Below are positions 18,701 through 25,953 of a DNA stretch of 64,000 nt, piece by piece. The position numbers were made by a program, and so were the translations under genes. The number at the start of each line of letters is the position of its first letter. Position 1 is the first letter of the stretch. Source of the DNA: Iodidimonas sp. SYSU 1G8. GTDB lineage: Bacteria; Pseudomonadota; Alphaproteobacteria; SMXS01. The stretch is from contig NZ_JBBYXJ010000001.1 in assembly GCF_039655775.1 (NCBI RefSeq), positions 744,001-808,000 of the forward strand, in the 5' to 3' direction. The notes under the pieces are model-generated. The model was given only the letters and a program-made list of their open reading frames with translations. It was not told the origin of the DNA and searched no databases.

Positions 18701-19205
18701 TGCGGCCCTGGAACGCCTCGGCGATACGCTTGGCCAGATCCTCGGCGGCGGCGGCCTGATTCTGCTGAACCAATCGCCCGAGCGGTCCTTCCGGGCCGCC
18801 CGACAGCAGCAGCAGCCCCTCATTGGCCTGCAGCAACGCGTCAAGCATCACCTTCGGTTCCGAGGTCGCGTCGGACTCCATGAACGAGCGGCTGACCAGC
18901 TTTATGAGGTTGCGGTAGCCGGTCTCGTTCTGCACCAGCAACACGACGGGCGCGGCGTCGGCCGCCGTCTGGCCAAGCGCCGCCTGGGCATAGGCGACGC
19001 GGACGATGCAGCCGATGATCGGCTGGATTCCGGCCTCCGACAGCAGCACCGACTGCTCCAGCGCGCCGAACAGATTCCCGGTATCGGTCACCGCCACCGC
19101 CGGCATCCTGTGCGCGGCGCACAGCTTGGTCAGCGCCTTGAGATGGATGGCGCCTTCCGACAGCGAGTAGGACGAATGGACCCGAAGATGGATGAAATCT
19201 GCCAA
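15771..19205 (-). CDS. dnaE: DNA polymerase III subunit alpha
   Basis: DnaE is the replicative polymerase subunit. The 1,144-residue protein carries an N-terminal PHP domain (FIHLRVHSSYSLSEGA), the C-family polymerase core with PDFDIDFCQ (metal-binding aspartates near residue 400), GPGRGSGAGSV and the YQEQVMQIAQ block, and a C-terminal helix-hairpin-helix plus OB-fold region (AGVISRVQERKSQKGKPYAF). The order of domains and length match the DnaE1 type. In many alphaproteobacteria dnaE follows lolD-lolC-proS as here; unusually, a small TonB-C gene is interposed between dnaE and lolD. Confidence 0.97.
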   Translation of the reverse strand: MADFIHLRVHSSYSLSEGAIHLKALTKLCAAHRMPAVAVTDTGNLFGALEQSVLLSEAGIQPIIGCIVRVAYAQAALGQTAADAAPVVLLVQNETGYRNLIKLVSRSFMESDATSEPKVMLDALLQANEGLLLLSGGPEGPLGRLVQQNQAAAAEDLAKRIAEAFQGRTYIEIQRHMQDDEQRTEGAFLDIAYRLDLPLVATNDVYFAKKDMYEAHDALLCIAGGAYVGQTERRRVTPEHYFKSAEEMKVLFADLPEAIDNTVVIARRCAFMVSTHKPILPKFSRDGDEVEELRRQAREGLTLRLEQVVFQDGFTAEDYEKRLEFELDVIIRMGFPGYFLIVSDFIKWAKDHDVPVGPGRGSGAGSVAAWALQITDLDPLRFGLLFERFLNPERVSMPDFDIDFCQEKRGQVISYVQDKYGFDQVAQIITFGKLQARAALRDVGRVLEMPYGQVDRLCRMVPNNPAKPVTLAEAIAGEPRLQAERDGDQAVAHLLETALKLEGLYRNASTHAAGVVIGDRPLDELVPLYRDPRSPMPVTQFNMKWVEPAGLVKFDFLGLKTLTVIERAVRFIRRRGIEIDIARLPLDDEKTFRMLAKGDAAGIFQLESSGMRDVLKTLKPDSFEDIIALVALYRPGPMDNIPTYVKRKHGEEAPTYMHDWLRPVLEETYGVIIYQEQVMQIAQILAGYSLGQADLLRRAMGKKKQEEMDAQRASFVQGASAKGVDPEQASFIFNLVDKFAGYGFNKSHAAAYALVAYQTAWLKANYPVEFLAASMSLDAGNTDKLNMFRRELERLSIPLLPPDINKSGVEFEVEDLGEGRFGVRYALAAVKNVGTGAMETLVAEREKDGAFRDLSDLSRRLDPRQVNKRQLENLVRAGAFDCLNGNRGQSFEAVETVLRHATAAANERASSQVGLFGGAAGGDVVALKLPTVRDWSTMEKLSHEFDAVGFFLTSHPLDAYKRALTQQNVLVWSEAHARMLTGMTGFRLAGVISRVQERKSQKGKPYAFVELSDSSGAFEVMFFSQQLSANRDMLEVNKAVVLTVEARMENDAPKLVAQSMQSVDDVVALAGTGLRLVIDEEAPFDIVRQILETGGRGKGFVHVTLNLPEMSRQVELTLADRYKISPKLRDSLEVIPGILEVQEI

Positions 19206-19216
19206 TGCCTCGTCCT

Positions 19217-19324
19217 ATACCGGGAAACCAGAATCAACAATACCGGGTTGGCGATGTGCGGACAATCGGTCGCGGTGACCTCGAAGGTAGCTCATAGGGT
19301 TGAACATATGAGCATACATATGAG
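19217..19324. repeat. Short direct repeats in the dnaE/TonB-C divergent region
   Basis: ACATATGAG occurs at 19304-19312 and again at 19316-19324 (period 12), and ATACCGGG occurs at 19217-19224 and 19240-19247. The 12-bp period would put the first pair close to one face of the helix. They lie between the divergent dnaE and TonB-C starts and may be regulatory; no known motif matches. Confidence 0.3.
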
Positions 19325-19359
19325 AAGGTGACGAGATAATACCTGAATGAGGTTGCCTG

Positions 19360-19866
19360 ATGGGATCTGCACGGCCTTTAATAATTTCACTTTTAACCGC
19401 TTTACAGTTACCTGCTTCTGCCCAGTCAGAACAAATCACAAGCTCACAGTCAGATTTGACAGTTATAACCTACCCAGCGCAGAAACCGAAAAGTCCTATT
19501 TCTCAACCCGATTACCCCGCTTCCTCAGTGTTCAATAACGAAGAAGGAGCAGTTATATTGAAATTCAACGTGAGGGTCGATGGCAGCGTTGATCCTTCGA
19601 CAATCGTCGTGGGAGAAAGCAGCGGCTTCAGATCACTCGACATGGCCGCAATTGCGGAAGCTGAAAAATGGACGTTTGAGCCTGGTACAAAAAACGGAAA
19701 ACCTGTCGAAAGTCCGCACCATTTTCGTGTGGTTTTCGAGCTCCGAGGCCAGGGCGGGCCTGTAATGGAAATGCGGGCAGAGGACTTTCCTGGAACGCTC
19801 AACGGCGATCCTGGCCTCCCTTTCGTCCCGATGAACATCGAAGGCGGCGACGGTTACGCCCCCTGA
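19360..19866 (+). CDS. Secreted TonB C-terminal-domain protein (orphan)
   Basis: The 168-residue product starts with a probable signal peptide or anchor (LIISLLTALQLPASAQS) and continues with a linker of about 40 residues and a TonB-C-type domain (GAVILKFNVRVDGSVDP, SLDMAAIAEAEKWTFEPGTK, about residues 60-130). True TonB proteins have an N-terminal membrane anchor and a long Pro-rich linker; this one lacks the Pro-rich linker and has no ExbB/ExbD neighbours. The tail is Gly/Pro-rich. Codons and base composition are clearly more A+T-rich than the surroundings, suggesting a separate origin. It ends 4 bp from convergent lolD and interrupts the usual dnaE-lolD neighbourhood. Function not known; periplasmic, binding a partner through the TonB-C fold, is the best guess. 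Confidence 0.75.
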   Translation: MGSARPLIISLLTALQLPASAQSEQITSSQSDLTVITYPAQKPKSPISQPDYPASSVFNNEEGAVILKFNVRVDGSVDPSTIVVGESSGFRSLDMAAIAEAEKWTFEPGTKNGKPVESPHHFRVVFELRGQGGPVMEMRAEDFPGTLNGDPGLPFVPMNIEGGDGYAP

Positions 19867-19870
19867 GCCC

Positions 19871-20551
19871 CTACCCCGCCTCCAGCACCCCATTATGCAT
19901 GAGGATCCGCCGGTCCATGCGGTCGGCGAGCGCGCCGTTGTGGGTGGCGATGAGAGCGGCGACGCCGTCCTCGCGGGCGATGCGGAGCAGTTCGGCGAAC
20001 ACCGCGTCGGCGGTCGCCTCGTCCAGATTGCCGGTCGGCTCGTCGGCATAGAGCACCTTGGGGTTGTTAGCGAGCGCCCGCGCGATGGCGACGCGCTGCT
20101 GTTCGCCGCCGGACAGCTGCGCTGGGTAATGGTCGAGCCGCTGACCCAGCCCCAGGCGCGACAGCAGGTCGCGGGCCCGCTCGCGCGCCTTGTCCGGCGT
20201 CTTGCCGGCCACCATCTGCGGCAGCGCCACATTGTCCTGAGCACTGAATTCGGGCAGCAGATTGTGGAACTGGTAGACGAAGCCCACGGTCTCGCGCCGG
20301 ATCGCCGTCCGCTCGCTGTCGGACAGGCCCGCGCAGGAGCGGCCGCCAATGGCGATCTCGCCGCTGTCGGCGGTCTCCAGCAGGCCGGCGATGTGCAGCA
20401 GCGTGGATTTGCCGGCGCCGGAAGGCCCCAGCAGCGCGACGACCTCGCCGCGTGCGATCTCCACGCTCGCGCCGCGCAGCACCTCGAGCCGTCCCCGGCC
20501 CATGTCGAACCCCTTGCGGACATCGGACAGACGCAGCGCCGTGTTACTCAT
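19871..20551 (-). CDS. lolD: Lipoprotein-releasing ABC transporter ATP-binding protein
   Basis: LolD powers extraction of outer-membrane lipoproteins from the inner membrane. Walker A GPSGAGKSTLLH is near residue 40, the ABC signature LSGGEQQRVAIARAL near 147 and Walker B VLYADEPTGNLDEATAD follows. The 226-residue length matches the MacB/LolD class. It overlaps the end of lolC by 8 bases, so the two subunits are coupled. Confidence 0.95.
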   Translation of the reverse strand: MSNTALRLSDVRKGFDMGRGRLEVLRGASVEIARGEVVALLGPSGAGKSTLLHIAGLLETADSGEIAIGGRSCAGLSDSERTAIRRETVGFVYQFHNLLPEFSAQDNVALPQMVAGKTPDKARERARDLLSRLGLGQRLDHYPAQLSGGEQQRVAIARALANNPKVLYADEPTGNLDEATADAVFAELLRIAREDGVAALIATHNGALADRMDRRILMHNGVLEAG

Positions 20552-21809
20552 AGCGAAGCGCCTCCACGGGATCGAGGCTGGCCGCGCGCCAGGCCGGATA
20601 GATGGTCATCAGCAGACTGAGCAGCATGGCGATGCCGACGACCAGCCCGATCTCGACCGGATCGACCGTGGCGGGCAGGCCATCGATGCCATAGACCTCG
20701 GGCGGAAAGAAGGTCGTGTTCAGCATGCGGCCCAGCCCATCGAGAATCTGGTTCCGGAACTGCAGCAGGATCATGCCCACGGCAAACCCCAGCACCGTGC
20801 CGGTGATGCCGAGCATGCCGCCGCACAGAATGAAGATCTTCATCACCGATTGCCGCGACGCGCCGATGGTCCGCAGCACCGCGATGTCCCGGCCCTTGTC
20901 CTTCACCAGCATGATGAGGCTGGACATGATGTTGAACGCGGCCACGAGGATGATCAGCACCAGGATGACGAACATGACGTTGCGCTCGACCTTCAGCGCG
21001 CTGACCATGCCCGCGTTCAGATCCTCCCAGTTGATCAGCCGGAAACCGTCGCCGACCGCCTGCCTGACGCGCGGCTGGATCTGGGCGATGGCGCGTGGAT
21101 CGCTCAGCACGATCTCGATCTCGCTGATCTGGTCCTTCAGTCGGAAATAGGTCTGCGCGTCTTCCATGGGCATGAAGACATAGGTCGTGTCGAACAGAAC
21201 GTTGCCGACCGAGAAGATGGCGACGACCTGATAATCCCGCATGCGAGGCGCCGACCCGAACGGTGTCGCGGTGGTCTGCGGCGATACCAGCGTCACCAGA
21301 TCGCCCGGGCGCACGCCGAGCGAATCCGCGAGCCGCGAGCCGAGAATGAGCGAATCGCCCGGCACGAAATCCTTCAGGTCGCCGGCGATGATCTTGCTGC
21401 GGCCATTGGAATCGACCTTCGCCACGTCGTGATGCATCAGGTCTTCCGGCCGGATACCATGAACCATGACGCCGGCGGACTGCCGCGGACCGACTGCCAT
21501 GGCCTGTCCCTGCACGATGGGCCGCGCCGCGACGACGCCGTCGACCTTGCGCAGCTTGTCGACGATCGGCTGATAGTCGCGCAGCGGGTCGGTATAGGCC
21601 GTCTGGACCAGAATATGGCCGCGCAGGCCGAGGAGCTGGTTGATCAGCGTGTTCTGGAAGCCGTTCATCACCGACATCACGATGATCAGCGTCGCGACGC
21701 CGAGCAGGATGCCGACGACCGACAGCACGGCTGTCAGTGAAATGAACCCGTCCTTGCGCCGCGCCCTGAGGTAGCGCAGCGCCATCATCCATTCGAAGGC
21801 GGCGATCAT
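20544..21809 (-). CDS. lolC: Lipoprotein-releasing ABC transporter permease, LolC/E family
   Basis: This is the membrane subunit that hands lipoproteins to the periplasmic carrier LolA. The 421-residue protein has one N-terminal membrane helix (about residues 22-50), a large periplasmic domain, and three C-terminal helices ending in the conserved PAWRAASLDPVEALRYE. The N-terminal FEWMMALRYLRARRKDGF is typical. Only one permease gene is present, consistent with the alphaproteobacterial arrangement in which a single protein replaces the LolC/LolE pair. The stop overlaps the lolD start by 8 bases and its start overlaps the proS stop by one. Confidence 0.94.
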   Translation of the reverse strand: MIAAFEWMMALRYLRARRKDGFISLTAVLSVVGILLGVATLIIVMSVMNGFQNTLINQLLGLRGHILVQTAYTDPLRDYQPIVDKLRKVDGVVAARPIVQGQAMAVGPRQSAGVMVHGIRPEDLMHHDVAKVDSNGRSKIIAGDLKDFVPGDSLILGSRLADSLGVRPGDLVTLVSPQTTATPFGSAPRMRDYQVVAIFSVGNVLFDTTYVFMPMEDAQTYFRLKDQISEIEIVLSDPRAIAQIQPRVRQAVGDGFRLINWEDLNAGMVSALKVERNVMFVILVLIILVAAFNIMSSLIMLVKDKGRDIAVLRTIGASRQSVMKIFILCGGMLGITGTVLGFAVGMILLQFRNQILDGLGRMLNTTFFPPEVYGIDGLPATVDPVEIGLVVGIAMLLSLLMTIYPAWRAASLDPVEALRYE

Positions 21810-23116
21810 CAGGCCCCGGCCAGCAGGCGGCTGATGGCGGCTTCGGCCGAGAGTTCCTCGGTCTGTCCCGTCGCCCTTGTCTTGAACTCGACGACGCCGG
21901 CCTTGACGCCGCGCGGTCCGACCACGACCTGGTACGGCAGGCCGATCAGATCGGCATCGGCGAATTTCACGCCGGGCCGTTCGTCGCGGTCGTCGTAGAG
22001 CGTGTCGATGCCCGCGTGCTGGAAGCGCTCATACAGGCCATCCGCGGTCACGGTGCAGTCGGCGTCGGTGGGACGCAGATTGATCAGCGCCGTATCGAAG
22101 GGCGACACGCTCCTCGGCCAGATGATGCCATTCTCGTCATGGCTGGCCTCGATGATCGCGCCGACCAGGCGCGAGACCCCGATGCCGTATGACCCCATCT
22201 CGGCCGTCACCATCTCCCCGGTCGCCGAAGCAACGGAGGCGCCCATCGGGGCGGAGTACTTGGTGCCGAAATAGAAGATGTGACCCACTTCGATGCCGCG
22301 GCGCTGGCGCAGGCGCTCGGCGGGAATCGGGCAATTGTTCGCGTCGTGCTTTTCATCGGCGGCCGCATACAGGCTTTCCAGCTCGGCGACCATGTCGAGG
22401 TCGGCGTTCAGCATCTGCTCGGCGGTGTAGCTCTCGAACTTCTCGTCGAAATAGACGTCGCTCTCGCCCGTGTCGGCAAGGATGTGGAACTCATGGCTCA
22501 TATTGCCGCCGATGGCGCCTGGGTCGGCATGGACCGGCACCGCGCGCAGGCCCATGCGGGCAAAGGTGCGAAGATAGGCGACGAACATGTTGAGGTAGGA
22601 GTTGCGCGCGCCCTCCTTGTCGAGGTCGAAGGAATAGGCGTCCTTCATCAGGAACTCGCGGCCCCGCATCACGCCGAAGCGCGGGCGGATCTCGTCCCGG
22701 AACTTCCACTGGATGTGATAGAGATTTTTCGGCAGGTCGCGATAGCTGCGGACCGAGCTTGCGAAGATGTCGGTGATCAGCTCCTCGTTGGTCGGCCCAT
22801 AGAGCAGTTCGCGATCATTGCGGTCGACGATGCGCAGCATTTCCTTGCCGTAGTCGTCATAGCGACCGCTCTTGCGCCACAGGTCCGAGGACTGGATCGT
22901 GGGCATCAGCATTTCCTGGGCTCCGGCCCGGTCCTGCTCCTCGCGGACGATCTGCTCGATCTTGCGCAGCACCTTGAAGCCGAGCGGCAGCCAGGAATAG
23001 ATGCCCGCCGAAGACTGACGGATCATGCCGGCGCGCAGCATCAACCGGTGCGAGGCGATCTGCGCCTCGGTGGGTGTTTCCTTCATGGTCGGCAGGAAAA
23101 ATACGGAACGGCGCAT
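21809..23116 (-). CDS. proS: Proline--tRNA ligase, alphaproteobacterial short type
   Basis: This class II synthetase charges tRNA-Pro. Motif 2 appears as [21 protein letters not shown] and motif 3 as [14 protein letters not shown]. At about 435 residues it lacks the 180-residue insertion (INS) editing domain of the E. coli enzyme, as is usual for alphaproteobacteria, where separate YbaK/ProXp proteins clear mischarged Ala-tRNA. I use the ATG at 23116 because family members begin M-R-x-S-x-x-FLPT; a GTG at 23131 is also possible, and the GGGAG nearby fits neither start well. Confidence 0.95.
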   Translation of the reverse strand: MRRSVFFLPTMKETPTEAQIASHRLMLRAGMIRQSSAGIYSWLPLGFKVLRKIEQIVREEQDRAGAQEMLMPTIQSSDLWRKSGRYDDYGKEMLRIVDRNDRELLYGPTNEELITDIFASSVRSYRDLPKNLYHIQWKFRDEIRPRFGVMRGREFLMKDAYSFDLDKEGARNSYLNMFVAYLRTFARMGLRAVPVHADPGAIGGNMSHEFHILADTGESDVYFDEKFESYTAEQMLNADLDMVAELESLYAAADEKHDANNCPIPAERLRQRRGIEVGHIFYFGTKYSAPMGASVASATGEMVTAEMGSYGIGVSRLVGAIIEASHDENGIIWPRSVSPFDTALINLRPTDADCTVTADGLYERFQHAGIDTLYDDRDERPGVKFADADLIGLPYQVVVGPRGVKAGVVEFKTRATGQTEELSAEAAISRLLAGA

Positions 23117-23161
23117 GATGGACTGGATCACTCCCGGCTGGTCTCGCTGTACAGGCGCGAG

Positions 23162-23190
23162 ACTTTAGGGCCGCAGCGCGTCTAAAGCAA
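23162..23190 (-). promoter_or_regulatory. Sigma-70-type promoter for proS-lolC-lolD
   Basis: On the minus strand TTGCTT is followed after 17 bases by TAAAGT, giving a transcript start about 40 bp before proS. The two boxes are part of an inverted repeat (CTTTAG...CTAAAG), so a dimeric regulator could bind here, though this may only reflect the box sequences. Confidence 0.6.
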
Positions 23191-23477
23191 TTGGCGCCCG
23201 CGTACCGCGGAAGCCCGCTGTGGTGTTTTTGCAACAGGCGACGGAAAAGTAACACGCGGCAGGCATTGAAGGCCGTTGGGTCGATGACAGGCCCGAACAA
23301 ATCACCTACATTCCAATCATCAACGAAGCGCGGCGGACAAAAAACAACAAGCCAGCGCAAACAAACAGGCACCGAGCAACTGCAAAGTGGTCCAAGTTTG
23401 GGGAGTTAAAGTTCCTAGGGAGGGGACTTAACAAGTCAAGAACGGCGAAATGCCGATAAATAAAAATTTAGACTATC
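23191..23477 (+). other. A+T-richer non-coding segment upstream of proS with several predicted hairpins
   Basis: No convincing gene is seen between the proS promoter and the terminator at 23478. The 3' half is rich in A and has nested inverted repeats on the plus strand: GTTAAAGTTCC with GGGACTTAAC (about 23404-23431), GACTT-AAC-AAGTC (about 23425-23437) and CGGC-GAAAT-GCCG (about 23443-23455), leading directly into a strong hairpin terminator. This could be a small RNA, but the terminator is also explained by the operon that converges from the other side. A 15-codon frame with an ATG at 23450 runs into the terminator loop; it has no good ribosome binding site. Confidence 0.35.
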
Positions 23478-23515
23478 AAAAAAGCAGGCTTTCTTGAAAG
23501 CCTGCTTTTTTCTTT
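23478..23515. terminator. Bidirectional terminator at the end of the nuo-birA-rnj-mce operon
   Basis: AAAGCAGGCTTTC and GAAAGCCTGCTTT form a perfect 13-bp stem with a 2-base loop, extended by A-runs on one side and T-runs on the other. It is an efficient terminator for the minus-strand operon and for any plus-strand transcript from the proS upstream region. Confidence 0.92.
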
Positions 23516-23581
23516 ATCAGGTTGTGTCACGAGAAAGACGTCTTTGTGCCACGATGCCCGACGCCCCCGCGAGAGAGCCCG

Positions 23582-23839
23582 TTATCCGTGGAAGTTGGGT
23601 CTGAGGGAGATGAGCCCCGAGCCCTGGATCCAGAAATAGATCCCCCACAGGGCGGCCGCGATCAGGCTCGCGGCCAGCACCTTGCGCCAGATATAAGGGT
23701 TGACCGGGGCGCTGTCGGCATGACCCGGCTCGGCGTCACCACCGGCCTCGCGCGAGGTCCGGACACCGACCGGCAGCAGGGTGAAGAACACCAGCCACCA
23801 CAGGATCACATAGACGACAATTCCCGATACGGGGCCCAT
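23582..23839 (-). CDS. DUF1467 family small membrane protein
   Basis: The 85-residue product begins MGPVSGIVVYVILWWLVFFTLLPVG and has two hydrophobic segments (about residues 5-22 and 52-70) joined by a polar loop. This matches the alphaproteobacterial DUF1467 family, usually found beside mce and proS. The start at 23839 is chosen from family length; the frame is open further upstream into mce and is not real there. It is the last gene of the complex I operon. Function unknown; the location suggests a membrane role, not necessarily in respiration. Confidence 0.85.
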   Translation of the reverse strand: MGPVSGIVVYVILWWLVFFTLLPVGVRTSREAGGDAEPGHADSAPVNPYIWRKVLAASLIAAALWGIYFWIQGSGLISLRPNFHG

Positions 23840-23849
23840 GGAGCGCCCG

Positions 23850-24254
23850 TCAGATTTGTTCGATTTCGACGAGCGTGCCGCAGAAATCCTTGGGCGACAG
23901 GAACAGCACCGGCTTGCCGTGAGCGCCGATGCGCGGCTCGCCATCACCCAGGATGGTGGCGCCCTCACCCTTCAGTTTGTCACGAGCCGACAGGATGTCC
24001 TCGACCTCGTAGCAGACGTGGTGGATCCCGCCCGACTTGTTCTTTTCGAGGAACTTGGCGATCGGCGATGTCTCGCCCAGCGGATGCAGCAGCTCGATCT
24101 TGGTATTCGGCAGCTCGACGAAGACGGTGGTCACGCCGTGTTCGGGCATGTCGACCGCTTCCGTGACCTTGGCGCCCAGCGTATCGCGATACACGGCGGA
24201 GGCGGCGGCCAAATCAGGAACCGCGATGGCAACATGGTTGAGACGCCCGATCAT
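23850..24254 (-). CDS. mce: Methylmalonyl-CoA epimerase
   Basis: This small metalloenzyme interconverts (R)- and (S)-methylmalonyl-CoA, linking propionyl-CoA breakdown to succinyl-CoA. The 134-residue protein is a glyoxalase/VOC fold with the two halves beginning LNHVAIAVPDL and IHHVCYEVEDI, each giving a metal-binding histidine; the GETSPIAKFLEKNKSGG block is characteristic. AAGGAG sits six bases before the second ATG (24254). It lies 26 bp after rnj and 10 bp before the DUF1467 gene. Confidence 0.93.
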   Translation of the reverse strand: MIGRLNHVAIAVPDLAAASAVYRDTLGAKVTEAVDMPEHGVTTVFVELPNTKIELLHPLGETSPIAKFLEKNKSGGIHHVCYEVEDILSARDKLKGEGATILGDGEPRIGAHGKPVLFLSPKDFCGTLVEIEQI

Positions 24255-24280
24255 CATGCACTCCTTTTGTCGGCTGACCC

Positions 24281-25945
24281 CTATTTAGGATTTTCGCCAG
24301 TCGGCGGCAATCGCAGAATCTGCACGTCCGTCACCGGCTTCTTGTCCGTCGTCTGCCGCACGGTGCGCCGCGCGGCGACGCGGACCCCCTCGCGCAGCAC
24401 GGCATCGTCGCGCCGCTGGCCGCGCGGCATGCCCTTGACCGCATTCAGGACCGCGTCGGCGATAGCGCCGGCCAGCCCGCCTTCGTCGGGAATACCGAAC
24501 AGGGTGACCGCAGGATCGGTCAGCAGGCGCCCCTCCGCGTCGACACCGAGCGCGATCACCAGATGGCCATTATGCAGGCCGCGCCGGCGCTCGACGATGG
24601 AGACGCTGTCATCGGCGACGAGGACGGTCCCGTCCCGGACCAGGCGCCCCGCCGTCACACGGTCGATGATCTCCGGATTGCCCGGCGCCAGCCGGATCAG
24701 CGTGCCGTTGGCGGGCACGACGCACCGGGGGACCTGAAGTTCGCGGGCCAGATCGGCGTGCTCGAACAGGTGGCGCGCCTCGCCATGCACCGGCACAGCG
24801 ATTTCCGGCCGAATCCATTGATACATGCGGGACAGCTCCTCCCGCCCCGGATGGCCGGAGACATGAACGAACTCGTCCTTCTCGGTGATGATCTTGACAC
24901 CCTTCTTGGCCAGCTCGTTGTAGAGCCTTCCCAGCGCCAGTTCATTGCCCGGAATGATCTTCGATGAGAAGATCACCGTGTCGCCTTCGGTGAGCGCCAC
25001 GTTCTGGTTGTCGCCGCCGGCGATGCGCGCCATGGCGCCGCGCGGCTCGCCCTGGCTGCCGGTACAAATCAGCAGCACCTTATCCCTGGGCAGGTAGCCG
25101 GCCTCGGCCTCGTCGACGAAAGGCGGCAGATTGGTGAGGTATCCGGTCTCCTGGGCAATCGCCACGTTTCGCCGCAGCGAGCGGCCGACCAGCACCGCAT
25201 GCCGGTCATGGGCGCGCGCCACTTCGGCCAGCGTCTCGAGACGGGCGATGTTGGAGGCAAAGGCCGTGATGGCGACCCGGCCGGTTTCCTTGCCGACCAA
25301 CTCGAGCAGATGCCGGCGCACGTCCGCCTCGGACCCGCTCGCGCTCGGGTTGAACACGTTCGTGGAGTCGCAGACCATGGCCAGAACGCCCTCCTCACCC
25401 AGGGCCGCGAGAGCACCCTCGTCCAGCGGATGGCCGATCAGCGGATCGGGGTCGATCTTCCAGTCGCCGGTGTGAAAGATCGTCCCGAGCGGCGTCCGGA
25501 TCGCCAGCGCGCTGGGCTCGGCGATGGAATGGGTGAGCGTCATGAATTCGACGTCGAACGGACCGAGCGTGATCCGGCTGCCCAGAGCCACCTCGATGAT
25601 CGGCACCTCGTGCAGCAGGCCCACTTCCGCCAGCTTGGCGCGCAGGATCGCGGCTGTGAACGGCGTGGCATAGACGGGACACCGCAGGCGCGGCCACAGA
25701 TACGGCACCGCGCCGAGATGGTCTTCATGGGCGTGGGTGAGGACCATGCCGACCAGCTTGTCGCGGCGCGCGGCGATGAAGCTGGGATCGGGCATCACCA
25801 GGTCGATGCCGGGCAGCGAGGGCGTTCCGAAGCTCACGCCGAGATCGACGATCAGCCACTGATCGTCATACCCGAACACGTTCAGGTTCATCCCGATTTC
25901 GCCCGCTCCCCCGAGCGGAACGAACAGCAATTCCTTTTCAGTCAT
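24281..25945 (-). CDS. rnj: Ribonuclease J
   Basis: RNase J is a metallo-beta-lactamase/beta-CASP nuclease with endo- and 5'-exonuclease activity on RNA; in alphaproteobacteria it takes part in rRNA and mRNA processing. The zinc motif THAHEDHLG is at residues 70-78 (His71, His73, Asp75, His76). Other signatures are FHTGDWKID, STNVFNPSASGSE (beta-CASP start) and HVSGHPGREEL. The start MTEKELLFVPLGGAGEIG at 25945 fits the family and leaves an 8-bp gap after birA. The 554-residue length is standard. Confidence 0.95.
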   Translation of the reverse strand: MTEKELLFVPLGGAGEIGMNLNVFGYDDQWLIVDLGVSFGTPSLPGIDLVMPDPSFIAARRDKLVGMVLTHAHEDHLGAVPYLWPRLRCPVYATPFTAAILRAKLAEVGLLHEVPIIEVALGSRITLGPFDVEFMTLTHSIAEPSALAIRTPLGTIFHTGDWKIDPDPLIGHPLDEGALAALGEEGVLAMVCDSTNVFNPSASGSEADVRRHLLELVGKETGRVAITAFASNIARLETLAEVARAHDRHAVLVGRSLRRNVAIAQETGYLTNLPPFVDEAEAGYLPRDKVLLICTGSQGEPRGAMARIAGGDNQNVALTEGDTVIFSSKIIPGNELALGRLYNELAKKGVKIITEKDEFVHVSGHPGREELSRMYQWIRPEIAVPVHGEARHLFEHADLARELQVPRCVVPANGTLIRLAPGNPEIIDRVTAGRLVRDGTVLVADDSVSIVERRRGLHNGHLVIALGVDAEGRLLTDPAVTLFGIPDEGGLAGAIADAVLNAVKGMPRGQRRDDAVLREGVRVAARRTVRQTTDKKPVTDVQILRLPPTGENPK

Positions 25946-25953
25946 GCCCGTCC

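Noticed and set aside
19347-19538. A second frame overlapping the TonB-C gene
   Set aside because: The +1-shifted frame lacks domain similarity; the 168-residue frame carries the signal peptide and TonB-C domain.
23191-23409. A 72-codon plus-strand frame upstream of proS
   Set aside because: It has no ribosome binding site, no family resemblance and low-complexity Lys/Gln/Thr content; it overlaps the proS promoter.
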